NCBI GenBank assembly: GCA_022750115.1
Contig: JAKIWI010000009.1
Location: 1 to 64,000, forward strand
From: Thermoplasmata archaeon
GTDB lineage: Archaea > Thermoplasmatota > Thermoplasmata > Lutacidiplasmatales > UBA184
DNA length: 64,000 nt
Direction: 5' to 3'
Shown piece after piece: positions 33,844 to 41,971 of the stretch. How positions within the stretch are numbered: position 1 is the first letter of the stretch; every line of letters begins with the position of its first letter. The translations under genes and the position numbers were made by a program. The notes under the pieces are model-generated. The model did not search any database. It was not told the DNA's origin and worked only from the letters and a program-made list of their open reading frames with translations.

Positions 33844-35145
33844 TCAACCGCCCGGCGATGGGGCTCCCGGGGCCCTGGCCAGGACCCGGTCGCTGAGCTC
33901 CCGGGCGGGGCGCGAGGTGAGCAGGACGAACGAGGAGGCGGCCGTTCCGAGGCCGGCGATCAGGAACGCGAGGTCGACCCCCGCCGTCACGACGAGGATC
34001 CCGCCGACGATCTGACCCAGCGGGATGACCGCGAAGCTGCCGACCTCGTCGATCGCGAAGAACCGCCCGAGGAGCGGTCCGGGAACGACCCGTTGGACGC
34101 AGGTGAGGTACGACGTGTTGGCGACCCCCGACAGGATGCCGACGGCCGGAGCGACGGCCAGGAGGACCCCGATCGTGGGCGCGATCGCAAGGACCGTGAT
34201 CAGGAGACCGACGGCCCCCCAGCCGAAGATGTAGACGTACCCGGCCCGCCGGGCGAGGCGATAGCGGCCGACGAGGAGGGAACCGATGCCGTAGCCGAGC
34301 CCCGACATCGCGACCGCGGCTCCGTAGACGCTCGCGCCGGCGTGGAGCCCGAGCGGGACGTAGACGACGAGGTAGAGGAGGTAGAACGCCAGGAAAAAGT
34401 TCGCGACGAGCGAGGCGAGGATCGTCCAGAGCAGGGCGGGCTGCGACCGGACGAAGTCGAACCCCTCCCGCAGGTCGGCGAGGTAGGAGGGGTGGGCGGC
34501 CGGGGGGGCCGCTCCCGACGGACGGGTCGATCCCGCGACCCGGGGGATCACGAGAAGGAACAGCATCGCGGCGGAGAGGGCGTACGTGAGGGCGTTGAGG
34601 GAGAAGCCGGCGACGGCCCCCACTGTGATGATGAACAGTCCGCCGACCGCGCTCCCGACGAAGGCGCCGAGGGTCGCCCCTGCAAGGAGGAGGCCATTGG
34701 CATCCCCGAGCTCCTCTCCCCCGACGAGGCTCGGCAGGATCGCGTTCGAGGCCGGGCGGAACAGCGCACTGAACGCGGCCACCACGACGACGACTCCGAG
34801 GATGACCGGGAAGTCGAACCCCCGGAAGATCAGGAACACGGCGAGCGCGCCGACCGCGACCGCTCGGACCGCGTCGGCGCGCAGCATGAGGCGCCGCCGC
34901 TCGAAGCGGTCCGCGAGGACGCCCGCGAACAGCCCGACGACCAGCGACGGGCCGAAATTTGCGAGGCCGATGATCGTGATCGCGAAGGCGCTCTGGGTCG
35001 AAGAGAAGACGATCCACGAGAGCGCGACGGTCGTGGTGGCCGCCCCCACGGAGGAGGCGGTGCTGCCCGTCCACAGGAGGCGGAAGTTCCGCACCCGGAA
35101 CAGCCGAGCGGGATTCCGGTCCTCCGTCGCGGCGATTTCCCCCAT
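33844..35145 (-). CDS. major facilitator superfamily transporter (MFS_3/enterobactin-exporter type)
   Basis: 433 residues with 12 hydrophobic segments. The start region LFRVRNFRLLWTGSTASSVGAATTTVALSW and GVLADRFERRRLML (MFS motif A) match the MFS_3/EntS-like group of exporters. SLVGGEELGDANGLLLAG and CVQRVVPGPLLGRFFAIDEV are other family features. Substrate unknown. ATG 35145 gives a short N-terminus (MGEIAATEDRNPARLF); an upstream in-frame ATG at 35202 adds 19 non-conserved residues. Confidence 0.88.
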   Translation of the reverse strand: MGEIAATEDRNPARLFRVRNFRLLWTGSTASSVGAATTTVALSWIVFSSTQSAFAITIIGLANFGPSLVVGLFAGVLADRFERRRLMLRADAVRAVAVGALAVFLIFRGFDFPVILGVVVVVAAFSALFRPASNAILPSLVGGEELGDANGLLLAGATLGAFVGSAVGGLFIITVGAVAGFSLNALTYALSAAMLFLLVIPRVAGSTRPSGAAPPAAHPSYLADLREGFDFVRSQPALLWTILASLVANFFLAFYLLYLVVYVPLGLHAGASVYGAAVAMSGLGYGIGSLLVGRYRLARRAGYVYIFGWGAVGLLITVLAIAPTIGVLLAVAPAVGILSGVANTSYLTCVQRVVPGPLLGRFFAIDEVGSFAVIPLGQIVGGILVVTAGVDLAFLIAGLGTAASSFVLLTSRPARELSDRVLARAPGAPSPGG

Positions 35146-35281
35146 CGCACGGATGGCGGCGCTCGGCAAGAATCTAGCGTCGGACGGCGCGCAGCGAACC
35201 ACCGCGCGGGCCTGCGCGTCGCACCCACCGTTCGTCGCGAAACCGTATGTTCTCCGCCGGGCGTGGCGGGGGGATTCGAGC

Positions 35282-36040
35282 GTGACCGAACTCGCCTACC
35301 TCAGTTCCGCGCCGGCGGCGTACGAGCGCGCCTTCACCGCGAAGGTCGTTGCTCTGCCCCCGGGAGCCGTGGTGCTCGACCGAACCTTGTTCTACCCCGC
35401 GGGTGGTGGTCAACCTGCCGACCGGGGCGCGCTCTCGGGCTCGGACGGCGCGAAGCTCGACGTGGTCGACGTCGTAAAATCCGGGGCGGTCGTGGTGCAC
35501 CGGCTGCGCCGCGGAAGTCGACCCGCTCTCGCCCTCGGAGACGAGGTCCGAGGCGAGCTCGATTGGGAGCGACGGTACGGCCACATGCGGCTCCACACCG
35601 CCCAGCACCTGCTGAGCGCGGTCATCTACCGACGGACCGGCCTCAAGACCCGACAGGCGACGTTCGGGGGAGGCACGGGGACGATCGTCGTCGAAGGAAC
35701 GTGGCCGAACGACGCGACCTCGGAGACCCTCGGCGAGGCGCTGCAAGCGTGCCTCGAACCGCCTCGGGGCGTGAAGCTCCGCTTCCTGTCCCGGGCCGAG
35801 TGGACCGCGAACCCGTCGGCCCGGTCCGGGCTCGTTCCGCTCCCGCCCATGGTCGACCCGGTCCGCGTCATCGAGATCGCCGACATCGATGCGTGCCCGT
35901 GCGGGGGGACCCACCTCGCCTCGACGGGGGAGGTCGGCGAGTTCTCGGTCGAGCCGCCGGCCGCTCAGGCCGCCGACGCGACCCGAATCGGGTTCTCGTT
36001 GCGGACCGCCGTCGCCCACTCGGCGCGGGTGACCCCGTAG
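35282..36040 (+). CDS. alaX: AlaX-type alanyl-tRNA editing protein
   Basis: 252 residues. FYPAGGGQPADRG (about 38-49) is the AlaX/AlaRS glycine-rich motif. Zinc ligands are His105 and His109 (HTAQH), Cys207 and His211 (CGGTH). The protein hydrolyses Ser-tRNA(Ala) or Gly-tRNA(Ala) made in error by AlaRS. Presence of the GGGQPADRG motif and the length suggest the longer AlaX class. GTG 35282 starts the motif at the usual distance. The last 76 bases overlap the convergent GNAT gene, so the final 25 residues may be a read-on tail. Confidence 0.93.
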   Translation: MTELAYLSSAPAAYERAFTAKVVALPPGAVVLDRTLFYPAGGGQPADRGALSGSDGAKLDVVDVVKSGAVVVHRLRRGSRPALALGDEVRGELDWERRYGHMRLHTAQHLLSAVIYRRTGLKTRQATFGGGTGTIVVEGTWPNDATSETLGEALQACLEPPRGVKLRFLSRAEWTANPSARSGLVPLPPMVDPVRVIEIADIDACPCGGTHLASTGEVGEFSVEPPAAQAADATRIGFSLRTAVAHSARVTP

Positions 36041-36552
36041 ATCGCCACGTCGTGCCATCGGCCGTGGTGGAACAGCGCCGCGGTCAGCGTGCCCTCGCGA
36101 CGGAACCCGATCCGCTCGAGGAGGCGGTACGACGGCACGTTGTCGGTGTCGCACGTCGCGCCGACGCGGGCGAGCCCGGTCGAATGGAACAGGTAGTCGA
36201 CGAGGAGCCCGACCGCCTCGCGACCGTAGCCCTTGTGCCGCTCCGATCGGTCGCCGAGCACGTACCAGACGTCGGTGAGCTCGAGCACCGGGTGGGCCTG
36301 GTAGTGGCCGACGAACCCGAGGACCCGGTGGTCGGCCGTCCGCTCCACCACGAACCTCGGGGCGAGCGAGCGAGGGTCGTCGGGGGCCAGGTCCACCGCG
36401 CGGGAGAACTCCTCGAACGAGTCGATCGAGAAGCGGTCGAACGGCGCGACGGTCTCGGGGTCGTTGTACCAGCCGAACAGCGTCATCATGTCGGCGGGCC
36501 GGGGCGCCCGGAGTCGGAGCTCGAACCCCTGGAGGGTGGGAACCTCGGTCAC
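35965..36552 (-). CDS. GNAT acetyltransferase (RimJ/RimL type)
   Basis: 195 residues. ELRLRAPRPADMMTLFGWYNDPE is the typical N-terminus, VVERTADHRVLGFVGH a core strand, and RSERHKGYGREAVGLLVDYLF the acetyl-CoA motif A. It ends GFRREGTLTAALFHHGRWHDVAIYGVTRAEW, a signature of this subfamily. It may acetylate a protein N-terminus or a small molecule. ATG 36552 overlaps the stop of the upstream winged-helix gene (36549) by four bases, so the two are cotranscribed. Confidence 0.9.
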   Translation of the reverse strand: MTEVPTLQGFELRLRAPRPADMMTLFGWYNDPETVAPFDRFSIDSFEEFSRAVDLAPDDPRSLAPRFVVERTADHRVLGFVGHYQAHPVLELTDVWYVLGDRSERHKGYGREAVGLLVDYLFHSTGLARVGATCDTDNVPSYRLLERIGFRREGTLTAALFHHGRWHDVAIYGVTRAEWATAVRNENPIRVASAA

Positions 36553-36917
36553 GCGCCCGATTCCCGGGGCGCGACCACCTGGCCGGGGAGGATCGCGATC
36601 TCGCTCTCGCCCGACTCCTCGCCGCCGTCCTCCCGACGGAGGTCGAGCGCCTTGCGGTGACCGCTCGGCGTGAGCGAGTAGACGAGCTTCGGCTCCGAGT
36701 ATCCGATGACGTACTGGACCCGCCGGTAGATGTAGCGGGTCATCTCGAGCGCCCGAAGGCAGTTCTTCAGCTCCGGGAGGTCCTCATGGGCGAACGCCCG
36801 GAAGATCCCGAACTCGGTCGTCCACTGGTCCGCCTCGAAGCGGACCTGCTGGCCGCGGTGCTCGAGAAGGTGGAGGAGGACGGAGCGCTCCAGCCGGGTT
36901 GGCCCTTCGCGCTCCAT
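36549..36917 (-). CDS. putative winged-helix protein
   Basis: 122 residues from ATG 36917 (MEREGPTRLERSVLLHLLEHRG). Residues about 8-95 look like a winged helix: RSVLLHLLEHRGQQV, LPELKNCLRALEMTRYIYRRVQYVIGY and LVYSLTPSGHRKAL, where the LTPxGxRKAL wing is typical of transcription-factor wHTH domains. A charged tail (EDGGEESGESE) follows. It is the middle gene of a three-gene unit (36935-37159, this gene, GNAT). Specific function unknown. Confidence 0.7.
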   Translation of the reverse strand: MEREGPTRLERSVLLHLLEHRGQQVRFEADQWTTEFGIFRAFAHEDLPELKNCLRALEMTRYIYRRVQYVIGYSEPKLVYSLTPSGHRKALDLRREDGGEESGESEIAILPGQVVAPRESGA

Positions 36918-36934
36918 CGTGGAAAATTCCGCGT

Positions 36935-37159
36935 TCAGGAGATCGTCGTGATCTCGTAGTTCACGTCGAGGCCCTTCATGCGGGCGTGCATCTTCCCGAC
37001 CAACTGGATGACCTCGTCGAGGGACGCGCGGTCCTTCCACTTGAAGACGAAATCGTGCATCCCCATCGACTCCTCGAATCCGAGTTCTCGCATCACTTTC
37101 AGCACGTCGAGCGGGCTCGCCCCCTCGGAGTGAAAGACCATCCGGACGTAGGTGCGCAT
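36935..37159 (-). CDS. small conserved-looking protein of unknown function
   Basis: 74 residues (MRTYVRMVFHSEGASPLDVL, ending GLDVNYEITTIS). Predicted beta-alpha-beta arrangement with SPLDVLKVMRELGFEESMGMHDFVFKWKDR in the middle. I do not recognise a named family. It leads a three-gene operon with the winged-helix protein (17 bases between) and the GNAT gene. A weak TATA-like CCTAAAGAA on the minus strand lies about 30 bases before its ATG. Confidence 0.65.
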   Translation of the reverse strand: MRTYVRMVFHSEGASPLDVLKVMRELGFEESMGMHDFVFKWKDRASLDEVIQLVGKMHARMKGLDVNYEITTIS

Positions 37160-37210
37160 CGACGACCCGCCCGAAGCTCTGGGCAGGCGTTCTTTAGGCG
37201 GCCGTCCTCT

Positions 37211-37218
37211 TATATATG
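37211..37218 (+). promoter_or_regulatory. TATA box of the sugar epimerase gene
   Basis: TATATATG lies 28-35 bases before ATG 37246 and is one of the clearest AT-rich boxes in the window. The spacing fits a leaderless mRNA. Confidence 0.75.
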
Positions 37219-37245
37219 CTTCCGTGAAGAGAACCCTCTCACGCG

Positions 37246-38199
37246 ATGACCGGAGCGGGACACACGGTGGTGACCGGCGGGGCCGGCGCGATCGGCCACC
37301 TCCTCGTCGGCCGGATGTTGGAGGCCGGCGCGGCGGTCCGCGTCATCGACAACCTCTCGAGCGGCCGCCGCGACCACTTGGCGGCCTTCGCCGCGCGCGA
37401 CGGATTCTCGTTCGTCGAGGCCGACCTCCGGGAACCGAAGGCGTACGAGGAGACGTTCCGGGGCGCTTCGTCGGTCTGGCACCTCGCCGCGAACCCGGAC
37501 ATTCGGCTCGGCACCGCTGACCCGTCGGTCGACCTCGAGCTCGGCACGGTCGCGACGTTCCGCGTGCTCGAGGCGGCGCGGAAGATGGACGTTCCCAAGG
37601 TCCGGTTCTCCTCCTCGTCCGTCGTCTACGGGTATCCGAACGTCTTCCCGACCCCCGAGTCGTACGGTCCGCTCCTGCCGCAGTCCCAGTACGGGGCGGC
37701 GAAGCTCGCGAGCGAGGCGCTCGTCAGCGCCTACGCCCACTCCTACGGGATCGAGGGCCACGTGTTCCGGTTCGCGAACATCATCGGTCCCCGGATGACC
37801 CATGGCGTGATCTTCGACTTCTTCGAGAAGCTCCGCCGCGACCCGACCCGGCTCGAGGTCCTCGGGGACGGTCGCCAGGCGAAGAGCTACCTCCGGACCG
37901 AGGAGGTCATCGACGGGATGCTCCTCGCCACCGAGCGGGCCCACGAGCGCGTGAACGTCTTCAACCTCGGGACCGCGGACCGGATCAGTGTCAAAGAGAT
38001 CGCCGAGAAGGTCGTGCGAGCGCACGGCGGCTCCGCGCGGATCGAGTACACGGGTGGCAGCACGGGCTGGGTCGGCGACATCCCGCAACAACTGCTCGCG
38101 GTGGATCGGCTCCGCGCCCTCGGATGGACCGCCCAGCGGAGCTCGGCGGAAGCGGTCGACATGACGATCGCCGAGATGGTCCGTGCCCGCGGCGGCTGA
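37246..38199 (+). CDS. NAD-dependent nucleotide-sugar epimerase/dehydratase
   Basis: 317 residues of the extended SDR family. The NAD-binding loop GGAGAIG is at 11-17. SSSSVVYGYP and the catalytic pair Tyr149/Lys153 (QYGAAKLASE) follow, with the third residue in FSSSS. FRFANIIGPRM and LGDGRQAKSYLRTEEVIDGML match UDP-glucose 4-epimerase-like enzymes. It prepares activated sugars for glycolipids or N-glycans. The neighbouring GT2 gene overlaps its 3' end by 17 bases, so the two probably act in one pathway. Confidence 0.93.
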   Translation: MTGAGHTVVTGGAGAIGHLLVGRMLEAGAAVRVIDNLSSGRRDHLAAFAARDGFSFVEADLREPKAYEETFRGASSVWHLAANPDIRLGTADPSVDLELGTVATFRVLEAARKMDVPKVRFSSSSVVYGYPNVFPTPESYGPLLPQSQYGAAKLASEALVSAYAHSYGIEGHVFRFANIIGPRMTHGVIFDFFEKLRRDPTRLEVLGDGRQAKSYLRTEEVIDGMLLATERAHERVNVFNLGTADRISVKEIAEKVVRAHGGSARIEYTGGSTGWVGDIPQQLLAVDRLRALGWTAQRSSAEAVDMTIAEMVRARGG

Positions 38200-39238
38200 C
38201 CCCGCGGCCCGACCCGGCCGCGTCACGGTCATCGTCACCGTCCTCAACGACCCACGGGTCGGCGAGACGCTCGAAAGCCTCCAGAAGCAGACCCGTCGCC
38301 CCGACGAAGTGCTCGTCGACGATGGCGGGGTCACCGACGTCGTGCGGACGATCGCCGAACGGGTCCACGCCGCGGACCCGTGGGTCCGGTACCTGTACGC
38401 TCCCGGCAACATCCCCGAGAGCCGGAACACCGCGATCGCCGTCGCGACGGGCGATCTCCTCGCCTTCCTGGACGCCGACGAGGTCGCCCCGCCGGGGTGG
38501 CTCGAGGCGTTGGTTCGGCCGTTCGACGACCCTTTGGTCGGGTTTACGGGAGGACCGACCCCCGGCCGGCCCGGCACGGTCCGGACCGTCGGGGCTCGCT
38601 ACTACGACGCCTACCTGCAGAAGTTCTACGAGACCGTCGCCCGGACGAAGCCCCACGCGCTCCCGATGGGGAACTCGGCGTGGCGGAAAGCCGCGCTCGA
38701 CCGCGTCGGTCCCCTCGACACGACACTCTACCGCCGGGCCGCGAGCGAGGACCAGGAGATCGCGGACCGGGTCCTGAAGGCCGGGTATCGCGGCGTCTAC
38801 GTTCCGGAAGCCTGGGTCCATCACGACTTCTCGGACCTCAGCGTGCCGAGGCTCCTGCGGAAGCAGCGGATCTACGCGGAGGGGGGCTACGTCGTCTGGC
38901 GAAGGCGCGGCACGACCTACGAGGCATCGGGCGGGCGCGTGTTTCCGTACGTCGTCCTCCCCCTGCTCCTCGTCGTCGGAGCGACCCTCGTCCTACCTCC
39001 CTGGACCCGCCTCGCCGGCGAGGTGCTCGGCGCGGTGGCCCTGGCCGGCCTCGGCCTGCTCGCCCTCGGCCTGACGGTGAGTGGCTGGCGCGACGAGTCG
39101 CGCTACCCCGGCGCGAAGTTCCGGGCGCTCGAGATCCCGCGCCGGTGGGCGACGCTCTACGGCGCGTTCCGGGGCTTCCTCACGTACGGCTGGAGCGGTC
39201 GGCGTTCTCCCGACGGTGGGCTCGCCGGAAAACCTTAA
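38183..39238 (+). CDS. GT2-family glycosyltransferase with membrane segment
   Basis: 351 residues. The GT-A core has VTVIVTVLNDPRVGETLESLQKQT, EVLVDDGG and the metal-binding FLDADE motif, with a later AASEDQEIADRVLKAGYRGVYVPEAWVHH. About residues 250-300 form two hydrophobic helices (YVVLPLLLVVGATLVLPPW), so the enzyme is membrane-bound and resembles dolichol-phosphate-sugar or surface-glycan transferases. GTG 38183 lies inside the end of the epimerase gene. The stop is directly before the FKBP promoter. Confidence 0.9.
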   Translation: MPAAADPAARPGRVTVIVTVLNDPRVGETLESLQKQTRRPDEVLVDDGGVTDVVRTIAERVHAADPWVRYLYAPGNIPESRNTAIAVATGDLLAFLDADEVAPPGWLEALVRPFDDPLVGFTGGPTPGRPGTVRTVGARYYDAYLQKFYETVARTKPHALPMGNSAWRKAALDRVGPLDTTLYRRAASEDQEIADRVLKAGYRGVYVPEAWVHHDFSDLSVPRLLRKQRIYAEGGYVVWRRRGTTYEASGGRVFPYVVLPLLLVVGATLVLPPWTRLAGEVLGAVALAGLGLLALGLTVSGWRDESRYPGAKFRALEIPRRWATLYGAFRGFLTYGWSGRRSPDGGLAGKP

Positions 39239-39240
39239 GC
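39234..39240 (+). promoter_or_regulatory. TATA-like box of the FKBP gene
   Basis: CTTAAGC, in AAAACCTTAAGC, overlaps the stop of the preceding gene and lies 25-31 bases before ATG 39265. Confidence 0.5.
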
Positions 39241-39264
39241 GGGGTCGGCTTTCGGCGGCCCCAT

Positions 39265-40116
39265 ATGACGGGCCACTCCGACGACAAGGCTCCGGCGAAG
39301 GACGGCGACATCGTCCTCCTCGAGCACGAGCTGTGGTCGGAGATGGGCGGCCGCACGGAGCTTGTCGATACCACGAAGGAAGACGTGGCGCGCGACGCCA
39401 AGATCCCGATCCCGGACGGAACGACGTTCGGTGCGCGGGCGCATCTCCTCGGCGGGGACGAGTTTCCGAGCGCCATCGAGAAGGCGATCGTCGGTGCGAA
39501 GGTCGGCGAGGAGGTCGAGCGCGAGTTCGCCCCGGCCGAGGCGTTCGGCGAGCGCGACCCGAAGCTCATCGAGCTGTTCAGCATGCACGAGATCTCCCGG
39601 CTTCCCGAGATGCGCCGCGAGGACGCCGAGCTCGACGTCGGCACGGTCCTCACGATCGGCGGCCGGCGCGGCCGTGTCGTCTCCCTTACGGCGGCCCGGG
39701 TCCGGGTCGACTTCAACCCCCCCCTCGCGGGCCGCAAGATCCGCGCCAAGTTCCGGGTCCTCGAGCGGGTCAGCGACCCCGCCGACCAGGCGAAGGCGTT
39801 CATCGAGCTCGGCTACGGGCGCTCGAAGGAGTTCGACGTCACTTTCGAGGAGAAGGTCGTCACGATCCGAGTCCCCGAGCGCTCGAAGTTCGACTTCAAC
39901 TGGATGGCCGCGAAGCCGCGTGTGATCGACCGGATCCGCACGCACCTGAAGCCCCACTCGATCCGCGTCGTCGAGGAGTACGTCACCCCGACCCCGGCGA
40001 AGGAGAAGGCCGCGGAGAAAGCGAAGGACGCCGACGCCGCCGAGCCCCCGGTCGCCAAGCCTTCCGGCCACCACCACGCCCCGAAGGGCGAGGCGACGAA
40101 GACCGCCTCGGACTAG
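39265..40116 (+). CDS. FKBP-type peptidyl-prolyl isomerase, long archaeal form
   Basis: 283 residues. DGDIVLLEHELWSEMGGRTELVDTT and IPDGTTFGARAHLLGGDEFPSAIEKAIVGAKVGEEVEREFAP form the FKBP half with the insert-in-flap region. FNPPLAGRKIRAKFRVLERV closes it. The C-terminal third is the extra domain of the 26-30 kDa archaeal FKBPs. The last 35 residues are Lys/Glu/Ala-rich and include three His in a row (SGHHHAPKGE). It acts as a folding helper in the cytoplasm. Confidence 0.93.
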   Translation: MTGHSDDKAPAKDGDIVLLEHELWSEMGGRTELVDTTKEDVARDAKIPIPDGTTFGARAHLLGGDEFPSAIEKAIVGAKVGEEVEREFAPAEAFGERDPKLIELFSMHEISRLPEMRREDAELDVGTVLTIGGRRGRVVSLTAARVRVDFNPPLAGRKIRAKFRVLERVSDPADQAKAFIELGYGRSKEFDVTFEEKVVTIRVPERSKFDFNWMAAKPRVIDRIRTHLKPHSIRVVEEYVTPTPAKEKAAEKAKDADAAEPPVAKPSGHHHAPKGEATKTASD

Positions 40117-40144
40117 AAGCGGTCGGCGCGCCCTCGATGGGCGA

Positions 40145-40894
40145 TTAGGCCGAGGTCGCGGTTCCGCTCGGCCGGAACATCGACTCGACGACCGACGCGA
40201 GCAGCCCGCCGAGGATCGGCGCGACCCAGAACAGCCACGACTCCTGGATCGCCCACCGGGCGCTCGACCAGTAGGTCGCAAGGAGCGCCGGGGAGAAGCT
40301 GCGGACGGGGTTGATCGACGCGCCGTCGACGTTGATCGCGACGAGGTTGGTCACGACGAGCGTGAGCCCGATCGCGATCGGGGCGAGGTTTTTCGCGCCG
40401 TTCTCCGGGCGCGTGACGAACTGGATGATGAGGACGAAGACGAACGTTGCCGCCAGCTCCATCAGGAAGACCGAGCCGACCGAGAAGCCGCAACCCAGCG
40501 GAGCCCCGCTCCCCGAGTAGCATTGGGAGCCGAGCGCGGCGCTCTGGGCGAGCCCCAGCGGGCCCGGGGAGCCGGCGACGATCCCGAACACGACCGCGAT
40601 CCCCACGATGCCACCGAGGATCTGAGCGACCAGGTATGGGACGACGTCCTTCATCGGCATCCGGCGCGACAGCGCCATCGACAGCGTCACGGCCGGGTTG
40701 AAGTGGCCGCCGGAGATCTCGCCGAACGCGTAGGCGAGACCGAGCACGGTGATCCCGAACGCGAACGAGACCAGGATGACCCGGGCGTTCCCGAGCTGAC
40801 CGAGGCTGAACACCGCGGCGCCGCCGCCGAACAACAGCAGGCCGAACGTTCCGAGAAATTCGGCCATGTACTTCTGGACGGGGGACCACGCCAT
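40145..40894 (-). CDS. aquaporin / MIP channel with NPV second motif
   Basis: 249 residues, six membrane helices and two half-helices. The first NPA is in GGHFNPAVT (66-68). The second reads NPV (195-197, SINPVRSFSPALL), followed by the conserved Arg198. Family features EFLGTFGLLLFGGG and ELAATFVFVLIIQFV are present. It conducts water, glycerol or other small neutral solutes. Val at the second NPA is uncommon and may affect selectivity. The ATG lies 24 bases beyond the end of the TrmB-like gene, with a TATA-like GGTTTAATTCC in between. Confidence 0.92.
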   Translation of the reverse strand: MAWSPVQKYMAEFLGTFGLLLFGGGAAVFSLGQLGNARVILVSFAFGITVLGLAYAFGEISGGHFNPAVTLSMALSRRMPMKDVVPYLVAQILGGIVGIAVVFGIVAGSPGPLGLAQSAALGSQCYSGSGAPLGCGFSVGSVFLMELAATFVFVLIIQFVTRPENGAKNLAPIAIGLTLVVTNLVAINVDGASINPVRSFSPALLATYWSSARWAIQESWLFWVAPILGGLLASVVESMFRPSGTATSA

Positions 40895-40912
40895 CGGGGG
40901 CGTACCGGGGTC

Positions 40913-40923
40913 CGGAATTAAAC
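40913..40923 (-). promoter_or_regulatory. TATA box of the aquaporin gene
   Basis: GGTTTAATTCC on the minus strand lies 19-29 bases before ATG 40894 and overlaps the stop codon region of the upstream regulator gene. The aquaporin can therefore be transcribed separately from the regulator. Confidence 0.6.
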
Positions 40924-41787
40924 CTTCCGAGAGGAGCGAACCACCCGAGCCCCTCCCGCCGAGCGGACGACCGCCATCGGCGGCGGGTGCAGGGACGCCG
41001 AGCCCGCGCCGTCCCAGACGACGTTGAAATAGTGCAATTGGCCGAGGACGAACGCCGGGTTGTTCGTCCAAACGGCGAGCTCCTCGACCTGGCCGGTCCT
41101 CGCTTCGGGCACGAGGAACAGCATCGCCTCGGCGCGGTCGACGATCGTGAGCCGCGTGGGCTGCGGGGAAAGTTGTCGGAGCTCGGCGAGCGGGTAGCGG
41201 CGCGCCACCTTCTCGAACCGCTGGACGAGCTGTCGTACCCGGGCGTCGGACTCGACGATGAGCCGGAACCGGCCCCCCGACTTGAGGAGCCGCGGCAGCT
41301 CGACGGGAAGTCCGTAGTCAACGGAGCCGCGCAGCGCCCGGTGGGTGACCATAGCGCAGACCTCTTCCTGGGCCCGTCGGAGCATCTCCCCGAGGTAGGA
41401 GAAGATCGCCGGAGTACCCTGGAGCACCTGGAAGCGCGGCGCGGAGTCCTCGACCTCCCGAACGAGCCGCGGCAGGTGTTCGGCGAGGGTCGTCGCGAGC
41501 GTCTGGTCCTCGGACAACTGCGACGCGCGCTCCCGGAGCGCTCGCTCGAACAACGCTCTCGCGGGCACTGCGGCGTAGCGGCGGGGCCGTTCCGCGGTGA
41601 CCTCGACGATTCCGCGCGCGCGCAGGGAGTCGAGCATGCGGTAGCCGAGCACCCGGTCGACGCCCGCTTCGTGGGCGAGCTCCCGCGCGCTGGCCCGTCC
41701 CTTTCGGAGCAGGGACAGGTAGAGCCGGGCTTCCCGCTCGCTCAGGCCGAAGCGGGCGACCGAACTGACGAGTTCCTCGAACTCCAT
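40918..41787 (-). CDS. TrmB-like transcriptional regulator
   Basis: 289 residues. The N-terminal TrmB winged helix is clear: FGLSEREARLYLSLLRKGRASARELAHEAGVDRVLGYRMLDSL with RGIVEVTAERPRRYAAVP as the wing. A helical linker follows, then a PLD-like alpha/beta domain typical of the TrmB effector part (VCAMVTHRALRGSVDYGLPVE, FRLIVESDARVRQLV, MLFLVPEARTGQVEELAVWTNN). It may control the aquaporin downstream or the divergent cupredoxin gene. The inverted repeats at 41807-41853 are candidate operators. Confidence 0.88.
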   Translation of the reverse strand: MEFEELVSSVARFGLSEREARLYLSLLRKGRASARELAHEAGVDRVLGYRMLDSLRARGIVEVTAERPRRYAAVPARALFERALRERASQLSEDQTLATTLAEHLPRLVREVEDSAPRFQVLQGTPAIFSYLGEMLRRAQEEVCAMVTHRALRGSVDYGLPVELPRLLKSGGRFRLIVESDARVRQLVQRFEKVARRYPLAELRQLSPQPTRLTIVDRAEAMLFLVPEARTGQVEELAVWTNNPAFVLGQLHYFNVVWDGAGSASLHPPPMAVVRSAGGARVVRSSRKV

Positions 41788-41806
41788 GGCGGGCTACTGC
41801 CTGGTC

Positions 41807-41822
41807 GTACCGTACGGGGTAC
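41807..41822. promoter_or_regulatory. inverted repeat before the TrmB-like gene
   Basis: GTACC (41807-41811) and GGTAC (41818-41822) with a 6-base spacer lie 20-35 bases before the ATG of the TrmB-like regulator, which could bind here and control itself. Short arms make chance possible. Confidence 0.3.
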
Positions 41823-41837
41823 TTCTCCGTTGTTGCT

Positions 41838-41853
41838 GGCTGTTGCCACAGCC
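41838..41853. promoter_or_regulatory. perfect 6-bp dyad in the TrmB/cupredoxin divergent region
   Basis: GGCTGT and ACAGCC flank TGCC. With the neighbouring repeat at 41807-41822 it makes two dyads in a 184-base divergent spacer. Candidate operator or short hairpin; no direct evidence. Nothing else is evident in the rest of the spacer. Confidence 0.3.
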
Positions 41854-41971
41854 GGATCCGTTCGGCCTCGGAGGGCGCGCGGGGGGATTCGACCGTCGCA
41901 TCGGAGGGAGCGGATGCCTCGGCACCGGAACGGACCGCACGCAGAAAAACCGCCGTGGGCCTGCCCGCCCA

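Noticed and set aside
33766-36660. Long plus-strand frame of about 960 codons
   Set aside because: It is antisense to the MFS, GNAT and winged-helix genes and overlaps alaX in another frame. The product is low-complexity and charged, so it is a shadow of real genes.
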